From Parapristionchus giblindavisi (taxonomy: Eukaryota; Nematoda; Chromadorea; Rhabditida; Diplogasteridae): a stretch of DNA of 64,000 bases. Under the pieces are notes generated by a model that was given only the letters and a program-made list of their open reading frames with translations, did no database searches and was not told the origin of the DNA. Below, one piece after another: positions 44,201-55,400 of the stretch. Numbering within the stretch: the first letter of the stretch is position 1; each line of letters starts with the position of its first letter. The stretch spans positions 383,501 to 447,500 of the forward strand of contig CALSFV010000004.1 of the NCBI GenBank assembly GCA_943737045.1, in the 5' to 3' direction. Made by a program: the position numbers and the translations under genes.

Positions 44201-46675
44201 AAGCATAAATAATGAAAAAGAAAAGCAATATGTGAGTATTGTTAAAAATTAATGAGTAAAACACATAAATGTAACCTGAGACAGTATAGTGCACATGTTG
44301 ATCGATTCGAAAATTTCATCCCACAGTTGTTGAGAAGATATTGCTTCGGACTGCAACATTAAAAATCTTTAGAATAACAAAAAAATGTGATAATATTTTG
44401 AAACAAGCTACACGTTTAGAGAGCAAAATGTGTTGAGTATCAGAATTTCAAATTATCTTTTGATATTTTCATTCAATGAAGGATTACCTCGTCTTCCTAC
44501 CATAGATCATCTTCATTCTCGAATAGACTACAATATTCTCCACTACAAACGTGACCATCAAAGAGATCGCCAGAAGAATGATCATGTCCCATCGGAAGAC
44601 GAGGAAACTCTCGATCGATCCATACACAACGGAATCAGCACGTTCGTAGAAATATTCCTGAAGTAGGAAGCAACTGGTATTGTAACAAAAAACCAATAAA
44701 ACTATGTATATGCACGGATTTAGCCTGCCCGAGTTAACGTGAAACTCTTCACCATGGCCATACTTTCACGTAGACAAAGAAAAAGGTAGATAGCGATGAG
44801 TTTCGAATTAGCTCAAGGGGCGCCTTCAATATATTTAGAAACAGGGAAGGGTGATTAAGCAAAAGAAAAATAGCAATCTACTAGAGTAATATTCGACTAT
44901 TTTGTACGCCGTACATTCCAATATTTGTAGGACTGAAACCTATTTGAATTCATACTTTTTTTAAATCAAGTAATATTTCCAGAAAATAGCAATCTCAATC
45001 CGCAGCAGAGAAATGGTTGCTCATTACATGTTTTGAAAATACTCTTCAAAAAGCACATATCACATATCCATGTATGTATTAATATCTTTTCCACATTGTA
45101 ATATTATTATACCGTGCATGCATAACCTTTAAAGATGGAGGCCGTCGAATGTCTATGCAAATACGTACCATCATTTGTGCAAGAGATTAGTGGTATGCAA
45201 GAAATTAGCGTTGCCAGGCATCTATCCCCTGGTGTAGTGGTAAATGCGCTGTTTAGTTAGCGTAACGTCGCGGGTTCGAAACCTATTGCCGAACTTTCTT
45301 ATTTTGAAAATTTCGCGCTTTTGCCTGTACATCAAGCATGATTCGTTCATGGTTCTAGCGATCAATGAGCTGAATTAGCATAAAATAATCAATGAACGTT
45401 ATGCAGAATCACTTTGGCTATATTTCTGTCTTCACAGTTTGTTCACGAAAATATTCGCCGGACTCCACCTTTAATTGTACATTCTATTTATTATTATATG
45501 CATACATATCTACTCACAGTTGGATAGTCAAATGGTGGAGTGTGTCCGAGATAACGAATCCTATCGGGTCGTAGCCAGTAATGATCAGCCGAACCGAGCA
45601 GAGTCCCATTCTTGATCATTCCTAGAACACCCGTGAAACGGCGCGTCTCCGGGTCTACCTCGTAGCCTCCTGGAAGCAATCCGAGGTACAATGTAAATTT
45701 AGATAATATTATATTTTATCGATCCTCACTTTGTCAGAAGAGATTCTGATAACAGAGAAACGGAAAAGAAAAGATTCGGAAAAGAAGAGATTTTTTTCTT
45801 GTACTCAAAACTCGTTAGTTCAGCCTCTGTTATAGCGGGGCAACAATGAAGGTTTGCCACCTTATAAAGAGTGCGAGGCGGATGCCATTCGGGTTTGGTG
45901 GGATGTATTAGAAAGGGTGTGCGTGCGTGCATTAAATGATTCTCTCTGTCACACTCTCCGCCGCGTCATCAAACCCGTCTGAGGTGCGCCGCTCTGAGTA
46001 ATGAACTAGCGTCTCATTACAATGAGATTGTGAAAACACACCAATCAGCGCACCACAGTGATGGCAGAAGTCGCCTCAGCATCTCCTTTGCCCCGCTATT
46101 CCCATCTCTCTCTCTCATTTTGAACTAACGTGAAAACGTGCTCATAAGGTGTAAGAATATCCAAAGTTTGTTGTGATTTGAAAATGGCAATTTCATGATT
46201 TCTGCGGGCAATAAGATGACAATGAATTAGTAAATATGTCGTGTACGACATGCATAATAACTGTTACGGCCTTATGTCTTCACAGTTTCTTTGGTTCAAC
46301 ACTTATGCAAGGGTTCAACGCTTTCAACACTCTCCCGTTGCAGTGAAAAAACTGGGACTGGACGATGACAATTCAACAATTATTTAACACTTATTATTTG
46401 TGAGGCCAGTCGCGGCACCAATTCCCTCGAAAAAAAAGGAGTCGAGAGATACTGGATTCCATATTTAAAAAATCGACTCAAGAAAGGGTTGATCTCCCCT
46501 CCAATTCCTATAGAACGAACGAACCTGTACATTCTTCCAGCTGAAACTCAATTTCCACGTCCTTTCCCAGTGCCAGTTTCCATAGTTCAATGAAGATCCC
46601 TTTCAATGCACCAGTGACGGGATTCTTGTAAGCGAGTGGGAAGTTGAGGCGCACCTTGCCGACACGGACTTTCAT
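41300..46675 (-). CDS. ionotropic glutamate receptor-like channel, copy C (all 11 exons; one homopolymer frameshift)
   Basis: Exons: 46525-46675, 45518-45669, 44764-44823, 44488-44657, 44276-44350, 43976-44050, 43719-43803, 42723-42823, 42434-42658, 41836-41979 and 41300-41506; about 480 residues. Lobe S1: VRVGKVRLNFPLAYK, IKNGTLLGSADHYWLRP, IRYLGHTPPFDYP. M1: FRWDMIILLAISLMV. Pore-lining helix: SILIILTAYNAGFAGYMAVAS. S2: VEDLRKGLWSML, CTQDRVYWYDNYYLTLSG, RKAGYGIPIAA, LLLYIEYMKTDRIKKYF. Final helix: MEAIIIIIQAWSFLTIVAF, then stop. No large amino-terminal domain, as in IR-type chemosensory receptors. All phases join except exon 9, which is one nucleotide short in a T run (42593-42599): either a lesion or a sequencing error. 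The ATG directly follows an AG, so an upstream exon is possible. A DIRS-type element lies 170 bp past the stop. Confidence 0.75.
41587..41704. repeat. intronic hairpin element, copy C twin of 16926-17040
   Basis: gtggcatcccgagctaattt and gctcgggtgtggc inverted around a gagagtgcggtcagagc stem. In the last intron of receptor C. Confidence 0.6.
43180..43513. repeat. PIF/Harbinger-like MITE, copy C twin of 19901-20250
   Basis: The left end CAAGGGAAGCACAACAGG after TTA is intact. The right end is damaged (cctgttgcgttttccgttgcc). Confidence 0.6.
45133..45470 (+). repeat. 338-bp TTAA-flanked MITE with tRNA-like module, in receptor C intron 2
   Basis: AGATGGAGGCCGTCGAATG at the left, inverse-like CGCCGGACTCCACCT at the right, TTAA at 45129-45132 and 45471-45474. 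tRNA-like core at 45223-45296: A box GGTGTAGTGGTAAATGCG, B box GGTTCGAAACC. This copy has no GTAC element, giving the empty site for 2362-2796. Confidence 0.65.
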
Positions 46676-46713
46676 CTCTCGAAATGATCTTTGATCTTTA
46701 AAAGGGTAGCGTA

Positions 46714-47219
46714 CACTCACGGAAATGTCCCTTATATGAAAGGGAATAATTCCCTACCACTGTCCCCTGACGGAATTATTCCCTACAGGTGAGGGATTGT
46801 ATTCCCTCGCAAGGGATACATCCTCGTATAAATGGATATTATATATAAATCGTATATATAGTATAAACGTATTAATGGAAATAAAATTGAACAATAAAAC
46901 AATCGGTAAAGTTGATTTACACCGTGCAGGAATCGAACACACGAGGTTCTACACAACAGTCTTGTCACTAAGCTATGCGAGCATGTTTCCACCCTCGTGA
47001 AACCTGATGATAGCTCTAGTCAGACGCGCTCGTACATATGTGAATGACAAATTAGGGAATAAGGAAAAGGGAAAAAGGAAGGAGGAAAAGAGGGAATAGG
47101 GAACAGGGAAAATAGGAAATCCCTTATTCATGATTCCCTTACATATATCGATGAAAGCAGGGGAAATGCCCAAGGGATATCCACAATCCAAATATAACTA
47201 AAGGATTTTTCGGTGAGTG
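46714..47219. repeat. 506-bp TA-flanked MITE with tRNA-like core, just 5' of receptor C
   Basis: CACTCACGGAAATGTCCC at the left, TTTTTCGGTGAGTG at the right, TA at 46712-46713 and 47220-47221. The interior has gggaat runs. A minus-strand tRNA-like piece lies at 46921-46985 (A box TAGCTTAGTGACAAG, B box GTGTTCGATTCC). It lies 39 bp upstream of the first coding ATG. Confidence 0.65.
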
Positions 47220-47221
47220 TA

Positions 47222-48985
47222 GATTATTTCGAAAAGCTCCGCTATGTCTACAATTTCTCAGCGACAAAGGAATGACCACAGCGTAGACAAAATAGAAAAA
47301 AATAAAATAAACGAGACATTATTATTTTTTGTTCTGCAATTTAAGTAAAGAAATACAGTACTACGAGAATAAACGACAACAGATAATGACGGAGACCCGT
47401 AGCTGGGCGGTCCAAAGTTGAGGTGGCTTCAATTCAATAATATTTAGGTATTTGTCATCCTTTTCCCCTCATCTCCCTCATAATTTCACCTCTCGATCTT
47501 CCTCCTGCTCAAATTACCTCGACTCTAAATATATTGGAGCTAAAACACATTTTCTGATCTAAGTTTTGACTACTTTGACGATGGTGTGTTTTCAACACGG
47601 GAAAACGACTTCACGTGCCTTGGAGATGACTTTTCTATCGGCGACAATAGGTGCAATAGGTTTTGCACCTATTGTCATCAAAATAACCACTTTGCTAAAC
47701 GTGCCCTGCATCCTTCCATAAATGTTTGTGCACTAGTATTGTGACATGTTCTTTAACATCACTGTGTTATGAGATCGAACTACCTCATTCGGAATCCACA
47801 TCGAAGTGACCACGAGAACAAGCCCAGTGCATTCCTGTTCGAACGACCATATGGTACTCCCAATTACTTCCACCCATCTCTTCATTCCCCAATTCCGCAT
47901 TTCCAAGAAACTAATTGTTGAAACAACCCCATTTTTTCATGATTTACGTAATTTGTAACCCCTCGAAGAGGTATGTGGAGAATCATATAAGATATCATAT
48001 CGTATATATTATATCATGTTCGACACTACGGTCCTGTTGATGACTTCGAAACTCCCCGAAATGGGATTTTTCTTCTTGAAAATGCTTTGAAACACTGCAA
48101 ACTTCAAGAATACCCTTTATCGAAGCAAAAATTCTTATATATTTTTGAAACTTCGTCTAGAAACAGGGCTCGTGATAAAGAACTTCATGCATGTTGTCAC
48201 ACAGACAATTGATTAAACTTTCGCGTTCATAGACTTCCACCACTCCTTCTGAACGGTGGAAGCATGACTATTGGACTTGTGAGTAATTCCCTGTGAATTT
48301 CTCATAAATTAATCTGCTATGTTGAACTTTAGCTGTATCCGTAAATTATTTGTTTAGACAAAAATAGAATAAATTTAAATTGAGTTTATAGCGAATCACA
48401 ATATTTTTTATTCCTGACTTTGCCTTCAAGCTTATATTTTTATATCTCTATATATTTTCAATTAAAATACATCTATGAATGAAATGCATCTTTCTCGATC
48501 AATGAATAGCTTATTGGCGTTGATTACAGCATGTCTGTATTAGCTGCAAATATGAAAAGAAGACTTCATAGAATCATGGATAAAGTGTTTTTCCGCATCA
48601 TTTATTTGATTCTCGACATTTACAGTTAATGAACGCACCGTGAATAAAGCGATTGATTGTGGCTGATGTATGATAAATAAAAATTATTCATAATATGCTA
48701 TCTTATAGCTTAACTAATAGCAAAACGTGGTACTTGTTGGAGCTCTCACGGCGCAATTATCCCCCGTTGATTTGCTCTTTTCTCTGTAAGATAGTCAAGC
48801 ATTCTGACCCCATCATATCATTTCCCCATTTCGTTCAAAAAGATATTATAAAAATACCAAATTTCTGATTATTTGCAAAATTTTCGTATTTACATATAAC
48901 CCTCTCTGTGCAGGAAGAAACGATCAATATGTTTATTGCTGGTATTTTATAATAACCTTTGCTACAATTGTGCTATGATATGCTA
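47222..48985. other. no gene recognised
   Basis: AT-rich. It contains a small perfect hairpin at about 47641-47680 (gacaataggtgcaa with its complement) and one short minus-strand frame at 47770-47890 that I could not assign. Confidence 0.4.
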
Positions 48986-48989
48986 TTAA

Positions 48990-49354
48990 AGAAGGGGATC
49001 CACGAGTTTTTTCGTGACTAAACTGGCCAGACAGAACTATTGATCACATCTCCTCGTATACAAAAACAATTTTCTCTAAAATTTTAGATGCCCCAGAATA
49101 CCGTAATTCGGACTTAAAGTTCATTGATATGCCCAGGGAAAGGCGCGAGTTTTTGAAATTGAAGCACAAATGTATAGAAAATTGCAAACGGGAATCGAAC
49201 CCGTGTGGCGCGGTTACAAGCGCTGACTACTAACCACTGAGCCACACGCTCTACGCGTTCAACCAGTCAAATCTAATAGAGAACAGAATGTCACTTCCTA
49301 TGTCCCACGCTCTTCATATCAATAGCGCGGCACAAATCTCGCGGGTCCCCTTCT
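48990..49354 (-). repeat. 365-bp TTAA-flanked MITE with Thr-tRNA-like module
   Basis: AGAAGGGGATCCACGAG at the left, CTCGCGGGTCCCCTTCT at the right, exact TTAA at 48986-48989 and 49355-49358. On the minus strand 49185-49255 reads like a degenerate tRNA: A box TGGCTCAGTGGTTAGTAG, a CTTGTAA anticodon-loop-like part, B box GGGTTCGATTCCC. Confidence 0.7.
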
Positions 49355-49971
49355 TTAAGTACAATAACGGTGAGCCTGATCTTGTCTTTTCTGAAAAATA
49401 ATTTGCTTAGCGCCTACACAAATTGCACGGCAAGTCCCTGTGGTCTGATTTGAAATTCACAATAACCATTATTGTTCGCATACAGTAATTCTGTGAATGC
49501 CCTTATGCCCTTAAAATAATATTTTCCTTGCTTGTGAGAACAAAGACCAATTTATACTCGGCGAATGAGCTGAAAAAAAAGAAGGAGTTTTGATTAGCTT
49601 CTTCATTTCATAACGCTTGTCATAGCATGATCTCGTTGTGCAGTTTTTAACGATTTTTGTCTTCTATAAATTGATCTCCACTGTACGCCCACTGCCCTAA
49701 CACTCCACCCCATTTATTTTAATAACACAGTGTTTTTACCGTTTATATATGTCCAAATAGTTTGGTAATTTTGAAGGACAGAATTTTGATCATAAAAATG
49801 ATCATATCCGTTTTAATGTTTGATGATTACCATGATTGGTGCAGAATATTATAACATGCTGATAGATTAGGGCAAGATGTATACCGTGTAGTCCGCAAAT
49901 AAATGTCATTATTTTAAAAATTAGTATCTGCCATGCTCTTCTAATTACTCTGTATCTAGTTAGAGCACATA

Positions 49972-51626
49972 CAGTAGCGCCGGAAAGTCAAAATACACTT
50001 TTTATTTCTTGTGTAATTTTGGCGTCAGTTGAGATATCAAGCTGAAACTTGTACATGATGTACCCACAGTATGTACGTATTCGATCCTCTTATAAGGTCT
50101 CACGGTCCTTTCTGGTTATTGCATACTGATGACGCAACCGAACAACACTTTTTCGAAAATTCATTATTCTTTCAGGGATTTTTTCGTACTTGTCAAACTT
50201 CGTGAGCGTTGAGAGAACTATAAGGCCTATCCAGAAAAAATATTTCAGATTGCTGCGAATTCGGGTATTGGCTGCAGACTTGCTGCAATTTTGCGGTCGC
50301 AAAATCATATCTCGGCTTCTAGAAGAGCTTGAAACGCGTTCAAAGCTGCAAACTGATTCTCTTGGTCATTCCTGATGATCCTGTAAGTATGGTAGAGCTA
50401 GCTCATCATTCATCTTCATGGATCGAAAAAATCACTTTTTTACAAGACCCAACTTTGAGAAATCACAATTCTGAGGGCGGACATTGTAAAAATCTGGTTT
50501 TTGGATAGGAATGTAGAAAATATATTAATTAATCTATTCCCCGCTTTTTAGAGCGATTGCTGATCTTTCTTGCCTGCGGCAGTCGATTATCTGAAGGATA
50601 GTCGTTTAGGCCGAGATCCCTTCTCATCTCGCGACCCGTACACATCTCTAGATTTTTCACACTGCTCAATGACGATTTAGCCGCTTTTGGTGATTTGTTT
50701 AGTCAGAATAGAGAGACACTGTATGAATCCAGTTTTTGGTCTGTGATCTTTGCGTTTTCTATATTTGATCTTTGATCTTTGCTCATTTTTCGTCAAATTT
50801 TGCTCAAAATCACAATGAAAAGTTGTTTCATTCGATCAAAGAAGATCGAAAACGCTTGCTTTTATAGACTATGATGTTCAGGATTAGCGACAATACATTT
50901 TAGAATGATTTCATCTATCAAAGCTCGTTGAGCAGTGTGAAAAGCCTAGAGATGTGTACGGGTCGCGAGATGAGAAGGGAGCGCGGCGAAAACGACTGTC
51001 CTTCAGATAATCGACTGCCGCAGGCAAGAAAGATTAGCAATCGCTCTAAAAAGCGGGGAATCGATTAATTAATATATTTTCTACATTCCTATCCAAAAAC
51101 CAGATTTTTACAAGGACCGCCCTCAGAATTGTGATTTTTCAAATTTGGGTCTTGTAAAAAAGTGATTTTTTCGATCCATGAAGCTGAATGATGAACTAGC
51201 TCTACCATACTTACAGGATCATCAGGAATCACCAAGAAAATCAGTTTGCTGCTTTGAACGCGTTTCAAGCTCTTCTAGAAGCCGATACATGATTTTGCGA
51301 CAGCAAAATTGCAACAAGTCTGCAGCCAATACCCGAATTCGCAGCAACCTGAAATATTTTTTTCTGGATAGGCCTTATAGTTCTCTCAACGCTCACGAAG
51401 TTTGACAAGTACGAAAAAATCCCTGAAAGAATAATGAATTTTCGAAAAAGTGTTGTTCGGTTGCGTCATCAGTATGCAATAACCAGAAAGGACCGTGAGA
51501 CCTTATAAGAGGATCGAATACGTACATACTGTGGGTACATCATGTACAAGTTTCAGCTTGATATCTCAACTGACGCCAAAATTACACAAGAAATAAAAAG
51601 TGTATTTTGACTTTCCGGCGATACTG
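49972..51626. mobile_element. 1.66-kb TA-flanked foldback element
   Basis: CAGTAGCGCCGGAAAGTC at the left, inverse with one mismatch at the right, TA at 49970-49971 and 51627-51628. Arms pair over about 700 bp each. The centre (about 50700-50930) has gatctttgatctttg-like repeats. No transposase. Confidence 0.75.
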
Positions 51627-51628
51627 TA

Positions 51629-52482
51629 CTTCATAACTGCGGCATCAGTTTTCACCACACTGCACAAATTCGCTACTTTGCAGCATGTCTCTCAATGTTC
51701 CAATTATTTTACAGTCTAAATTTATTCGATTTGCGTTTCCGACGTATTCAAAGTTGCTCTTCTGTTTTCCTTGATAAGAAAAATAATTCAATGCGATTAC
51801 TCACGAGATACTGGTTTAGAAAATATCATATTGTAAAAGATCGAAAAAATGCTCCTTTGTTTAAAGTGACATCCGAGGTAATTTGAAACTCCTCTCTGGC
51901 AACACTCTCTCGTTTGCTTTGTCTACGAAAGAGCTTTGTCAGAGCGGAGAGTAAAATTAGCTCTTGTTGTTCATCAAAATGCTTGCCTGACAATGAGTGA
52001 ACCATTCAGTACGTGATATAATATCATAATGTGTACTCATTGAATTACTCCCCATTCGTCAGACCACAGACTCCACGTCTGTACTCATGTCTTGTGGGCA
52101 GGCTTGGTCACACATCCTTATTAATTTCTCATTGCGCCAGTAGACATGTGGTGATGCGAAGAGATCACTCGGCTTAGTGTGTTACATATAAGACAGATTA
52201 GGTGAGTGAAGAAATCAAACAACATCGGCGGAAGGGTGCGAGACATCCAAACTGTGATGTTAATAAAATTACTATAACGCTGATAATGCGACGGAGATCC
52301 ATCAATCTGTGCTAATTACATATCTGTTCTTTTCTCATTTGTCATGATGGAAATACATAAGAATACTTCCTGAGAAATATCAATTCATCTACTGTTTCTA
52401 TTGTTCTTGTTCCTAGCACATTTCTTTCCCAATGATTCAAACTACCTCTTTGCATTACTCGTACCATTTTTTTCCAGATTTC
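51629..52482. other. 5' flank of the Str-type receptor
   Basis: Holds one hairpin element (51866-51975). No ORF recognised. TATA-like or trans-splice sites were not decidable. Confidence 0.4.
51866..51975. repeat. about 110-bp hairpin element
   Basis: ggtaatttgaaactcctctc...gagagtaaaattagctc with the stem ctctggcaacactctc against the right half. Same family as 16926-17040. Confidence 0.55.
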
Positions 52483-55400
52483 ATGGATCTCTCGGGTAAA
52501 TCAGTCGAGGTCTTCTATGTGATCTGTTACGGTATAAACATATTTTACTTACTCATCTTGCAATATTTCCAAGTTTCCTGCTGAAGTCATTGCTAAAGAG
52601 ATTTAGAACGAATTAAATGACCATAATACAATTTTACATTTAAAATATTCTATTTCTACAGTTCTATCGGTAATTCTCAATCTTCCTCTGCTTCTAATGA
52701 TCATAACAAGAAGTTCGAAAGAGATGGGATCGTATAAGTATCTTCTGTTCGTATTCGTCTTCAACGATATCATCTACGCTCATGTTCACCAATTGACCCA
52801 TCCGGTGAGTTTTTTTATTTATTTTTATAATTTGAAACTCTACGCTCTGGCAATGCTCTATCGCCTTCTTTGTCTACGAGAGATCGTGGCCAGAGCGGAG
52901 TGTTCAAATTTAGCTGACCAGTCACATACGTAGGAATAATGCGAGATAGCATCATAGCAAACAGTTTCAAATATCAATTTTCTGTGAATTCTAGGCAGAA
53001 GGAATCTACGAAGACGTCTTCTTCATGGTTTCCACGAGGATTTCATCAAAGTATGAGTCTAATCAACATACCAAATAGCAAAAATTAATTTATGGCACAC
53101 CTCAAGTTAATTTGAAACTCTCTGTGTCTCTCGCTTTCTTATTCTGCGAGAGAGTGTCGCCAATGTGGAGAGTCAAATAAGCTTGGGATTTGCCTTTAAA
53201 TGAATAAATATATTGCAGGATCATGATCGATGCGTTCGCAATGATCCATTCTCATTCATTCATCCTTCTCGCTCTTCATTTCATCTATAGATATGCTGCC
53301 ATACTCGGGTATGGTTCATCTTTCCCCAAAGACAAGTCCAATGATCTAATGAAACTAATAAACTATGGAATAAGACACTTTGAAATGTTGTTTCTCGATT
53401 TCAGTCCCACAAGTCTGGAAAAGCTGACATCCGCCCCGTTTATGTTTCTACTGTTCATTGTGTTCGTAGCTGAATCGGCATTCTGGTTTGTATTTAATGT
53501 ATTAGGTGACGACATAAGTAACGCTCGTTTTTTAGTCTCAACTTCAGTCGCATCGTTCTTGCTCTGTTGTTATTGCCAGCATCCATGATGTTTATACTAG
53601 ATAGGCTGTCCCTCAAATATCCTGCGGTTGTTTTCGATTCAGTTTCCGCGTGTCCTCCAGGCGAGAAAACCGCACGATTTCGCCCCGACGGAATTCACAT
53701 TCGCAACGTTATTTTATTCCTCTTCCTCTCCAGCTTGAAATGCCCTGACTTCCAACCTCGCCTAGCAGAGGTGTACCCCTCAAATGTGCCTCACATAACA
53801 CCGATGAGAAAGTGGGTCGTCAAATTCGAGAAACAGGACTTTTTCATCGAAGATGAAGACCAACCCGGTTGCCCTGTGGATGTCGGTCTCGATCGATTGC
53901 TCTAATGCTGTGTTCAGAACTTGGAAAATGCAAGAAAATGCGGAAAATGCTGTTCAAAAGTTCAGGTGGAAAATGCTCGAAAATGCTCGATTTTGGATCG
54001 AAAAAGATGGTTTTATACACTTTAAAATCGTTGAACCTCATTGTTTCATGGAAAACAGCTAACTTAGGTCATTTATAAAGTATGCTGCTGAAATAAATAT
54101 CGTATGATCCTTTTTTGAGCACTTTAAGCCGAAAATCAACGAAAATGCTGCGAAAAATCAACCTAGCGAGTCCATATTTAAAATTATCACTTATCATCAA
54201 TGAAATGCGTCCAAAACACTGTTTGCGACCAATAAACGTTGATATTAAACAAAAAAACCATTAAAATTTGCTTAAAATCCTCGAAAATGAGCATTTTCAG
54301 AGCATTTTCCGGCGGAACTTCTGAACAGCATTTTCCGTATTTTCGTGCATTTTCCAAGTTCTGAACACTGCATAAGAGGAAGAGGCTGATCCGTATCCCG
54401 ATACCGGTGATATTGCAATGACACTTGGGGTCAACCAGTGCACTGTGGTACATGCTCTTCACACTCTCGGAAATAAGTGAAAATAGGGAAGATGTCTACC
54501 CCACGTACTAGCCGACTACGACAAAGATCGCCGACTGGACATGGCAAAGACTTTTCTAACTCTACGTCGCCGGCTTGTTTGTCTGGTCAACGTTATAACC
54601 GGAGATAAAAGGTGGGTGCTCTACGATTATGAAGAGCCAAGGAGACTGTGATTTGATCAGCGCGAATAGCCAGCAGATGCCCCAAACCCGATTTTCACCG
54701 GCAAAAAGATATGTTGTATATCTGGTATTCGGCACGGGGAGTCGAGTACCTGGAAATCCTTCCCGAGGGTACGACTATCACGACACATGTCTACACTCTC
54801 CAGCTGCGGAAGCTAAGGCTCCACCTCGAACAATCACGCGGGAAGGACACTCGGATCTAATTTCAACATGACCATGCTCGATATCATACCAAAAGAACGA
54901 CCCAGGCTGAGCTAACGGGATATGGCTGAATTATATTCCACCACCCTCCGTACTCACCCGACCTTGCCGACTATGGTTGTCACCTCTTCCCGGCGCTCCA
55001 TCACTTCCTCAAAGCGCAAAGCCTCAAATACCGAACCCTATCCATACCGTACTCGACACCTATTTCCGGAATTAGCCCCAGTCCTTTTATCACGAATGGA
55101 TCCATAAACTTCCGGGTAGAAGGCAGAAGGTCATCCATCCGATCGGAGAATATTTCCAGAATCCATCATGCTTTGTTAAAATTTTATGATAATTTTTTTG
55201 GAGAGTGAAAAACGAGCGTTATTTATGTCGTCGCCTAATACATAATCTTGTTATTAAGACACCGGCTCAGTAAGATTCGAGGGTTGAGCCGGTGACCCCG
55301 GACATCGACCTCACCGATTTGGCTCAAAAATTTTTTGTGAATACCCCCATGGGCCCCCATCACAAAATGGGTATTCATTTGGGCTGGTTCCTTGAAACAC

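Noticed and set aside
47770..47890. Short minus-strand frame (MKRWVEVIGSTIWSFEQ..SMWIPNE) ending at a possible GT donor, upstream of receptor C
   Set aside because: Could be a distant 5' exon, but it shows no signal peptide or clear receptor homology and has no linking exon or phase support.
49185..49255. Possible functional tRNA-Thr gene
   Set aside because: Acceptor and anticodon stems do not pair properly and it lies inside a TTAA-flanked MITE; called a tRNA-derived module.
53485..53588. Open frame continuing past the fifth exon of the Str-type receptor
   Set aside because: The GT donor at 53486 and the TTTCAG acceptor at 57283 restore the family sequence in phase; the read-through does not resemble Str proteins.
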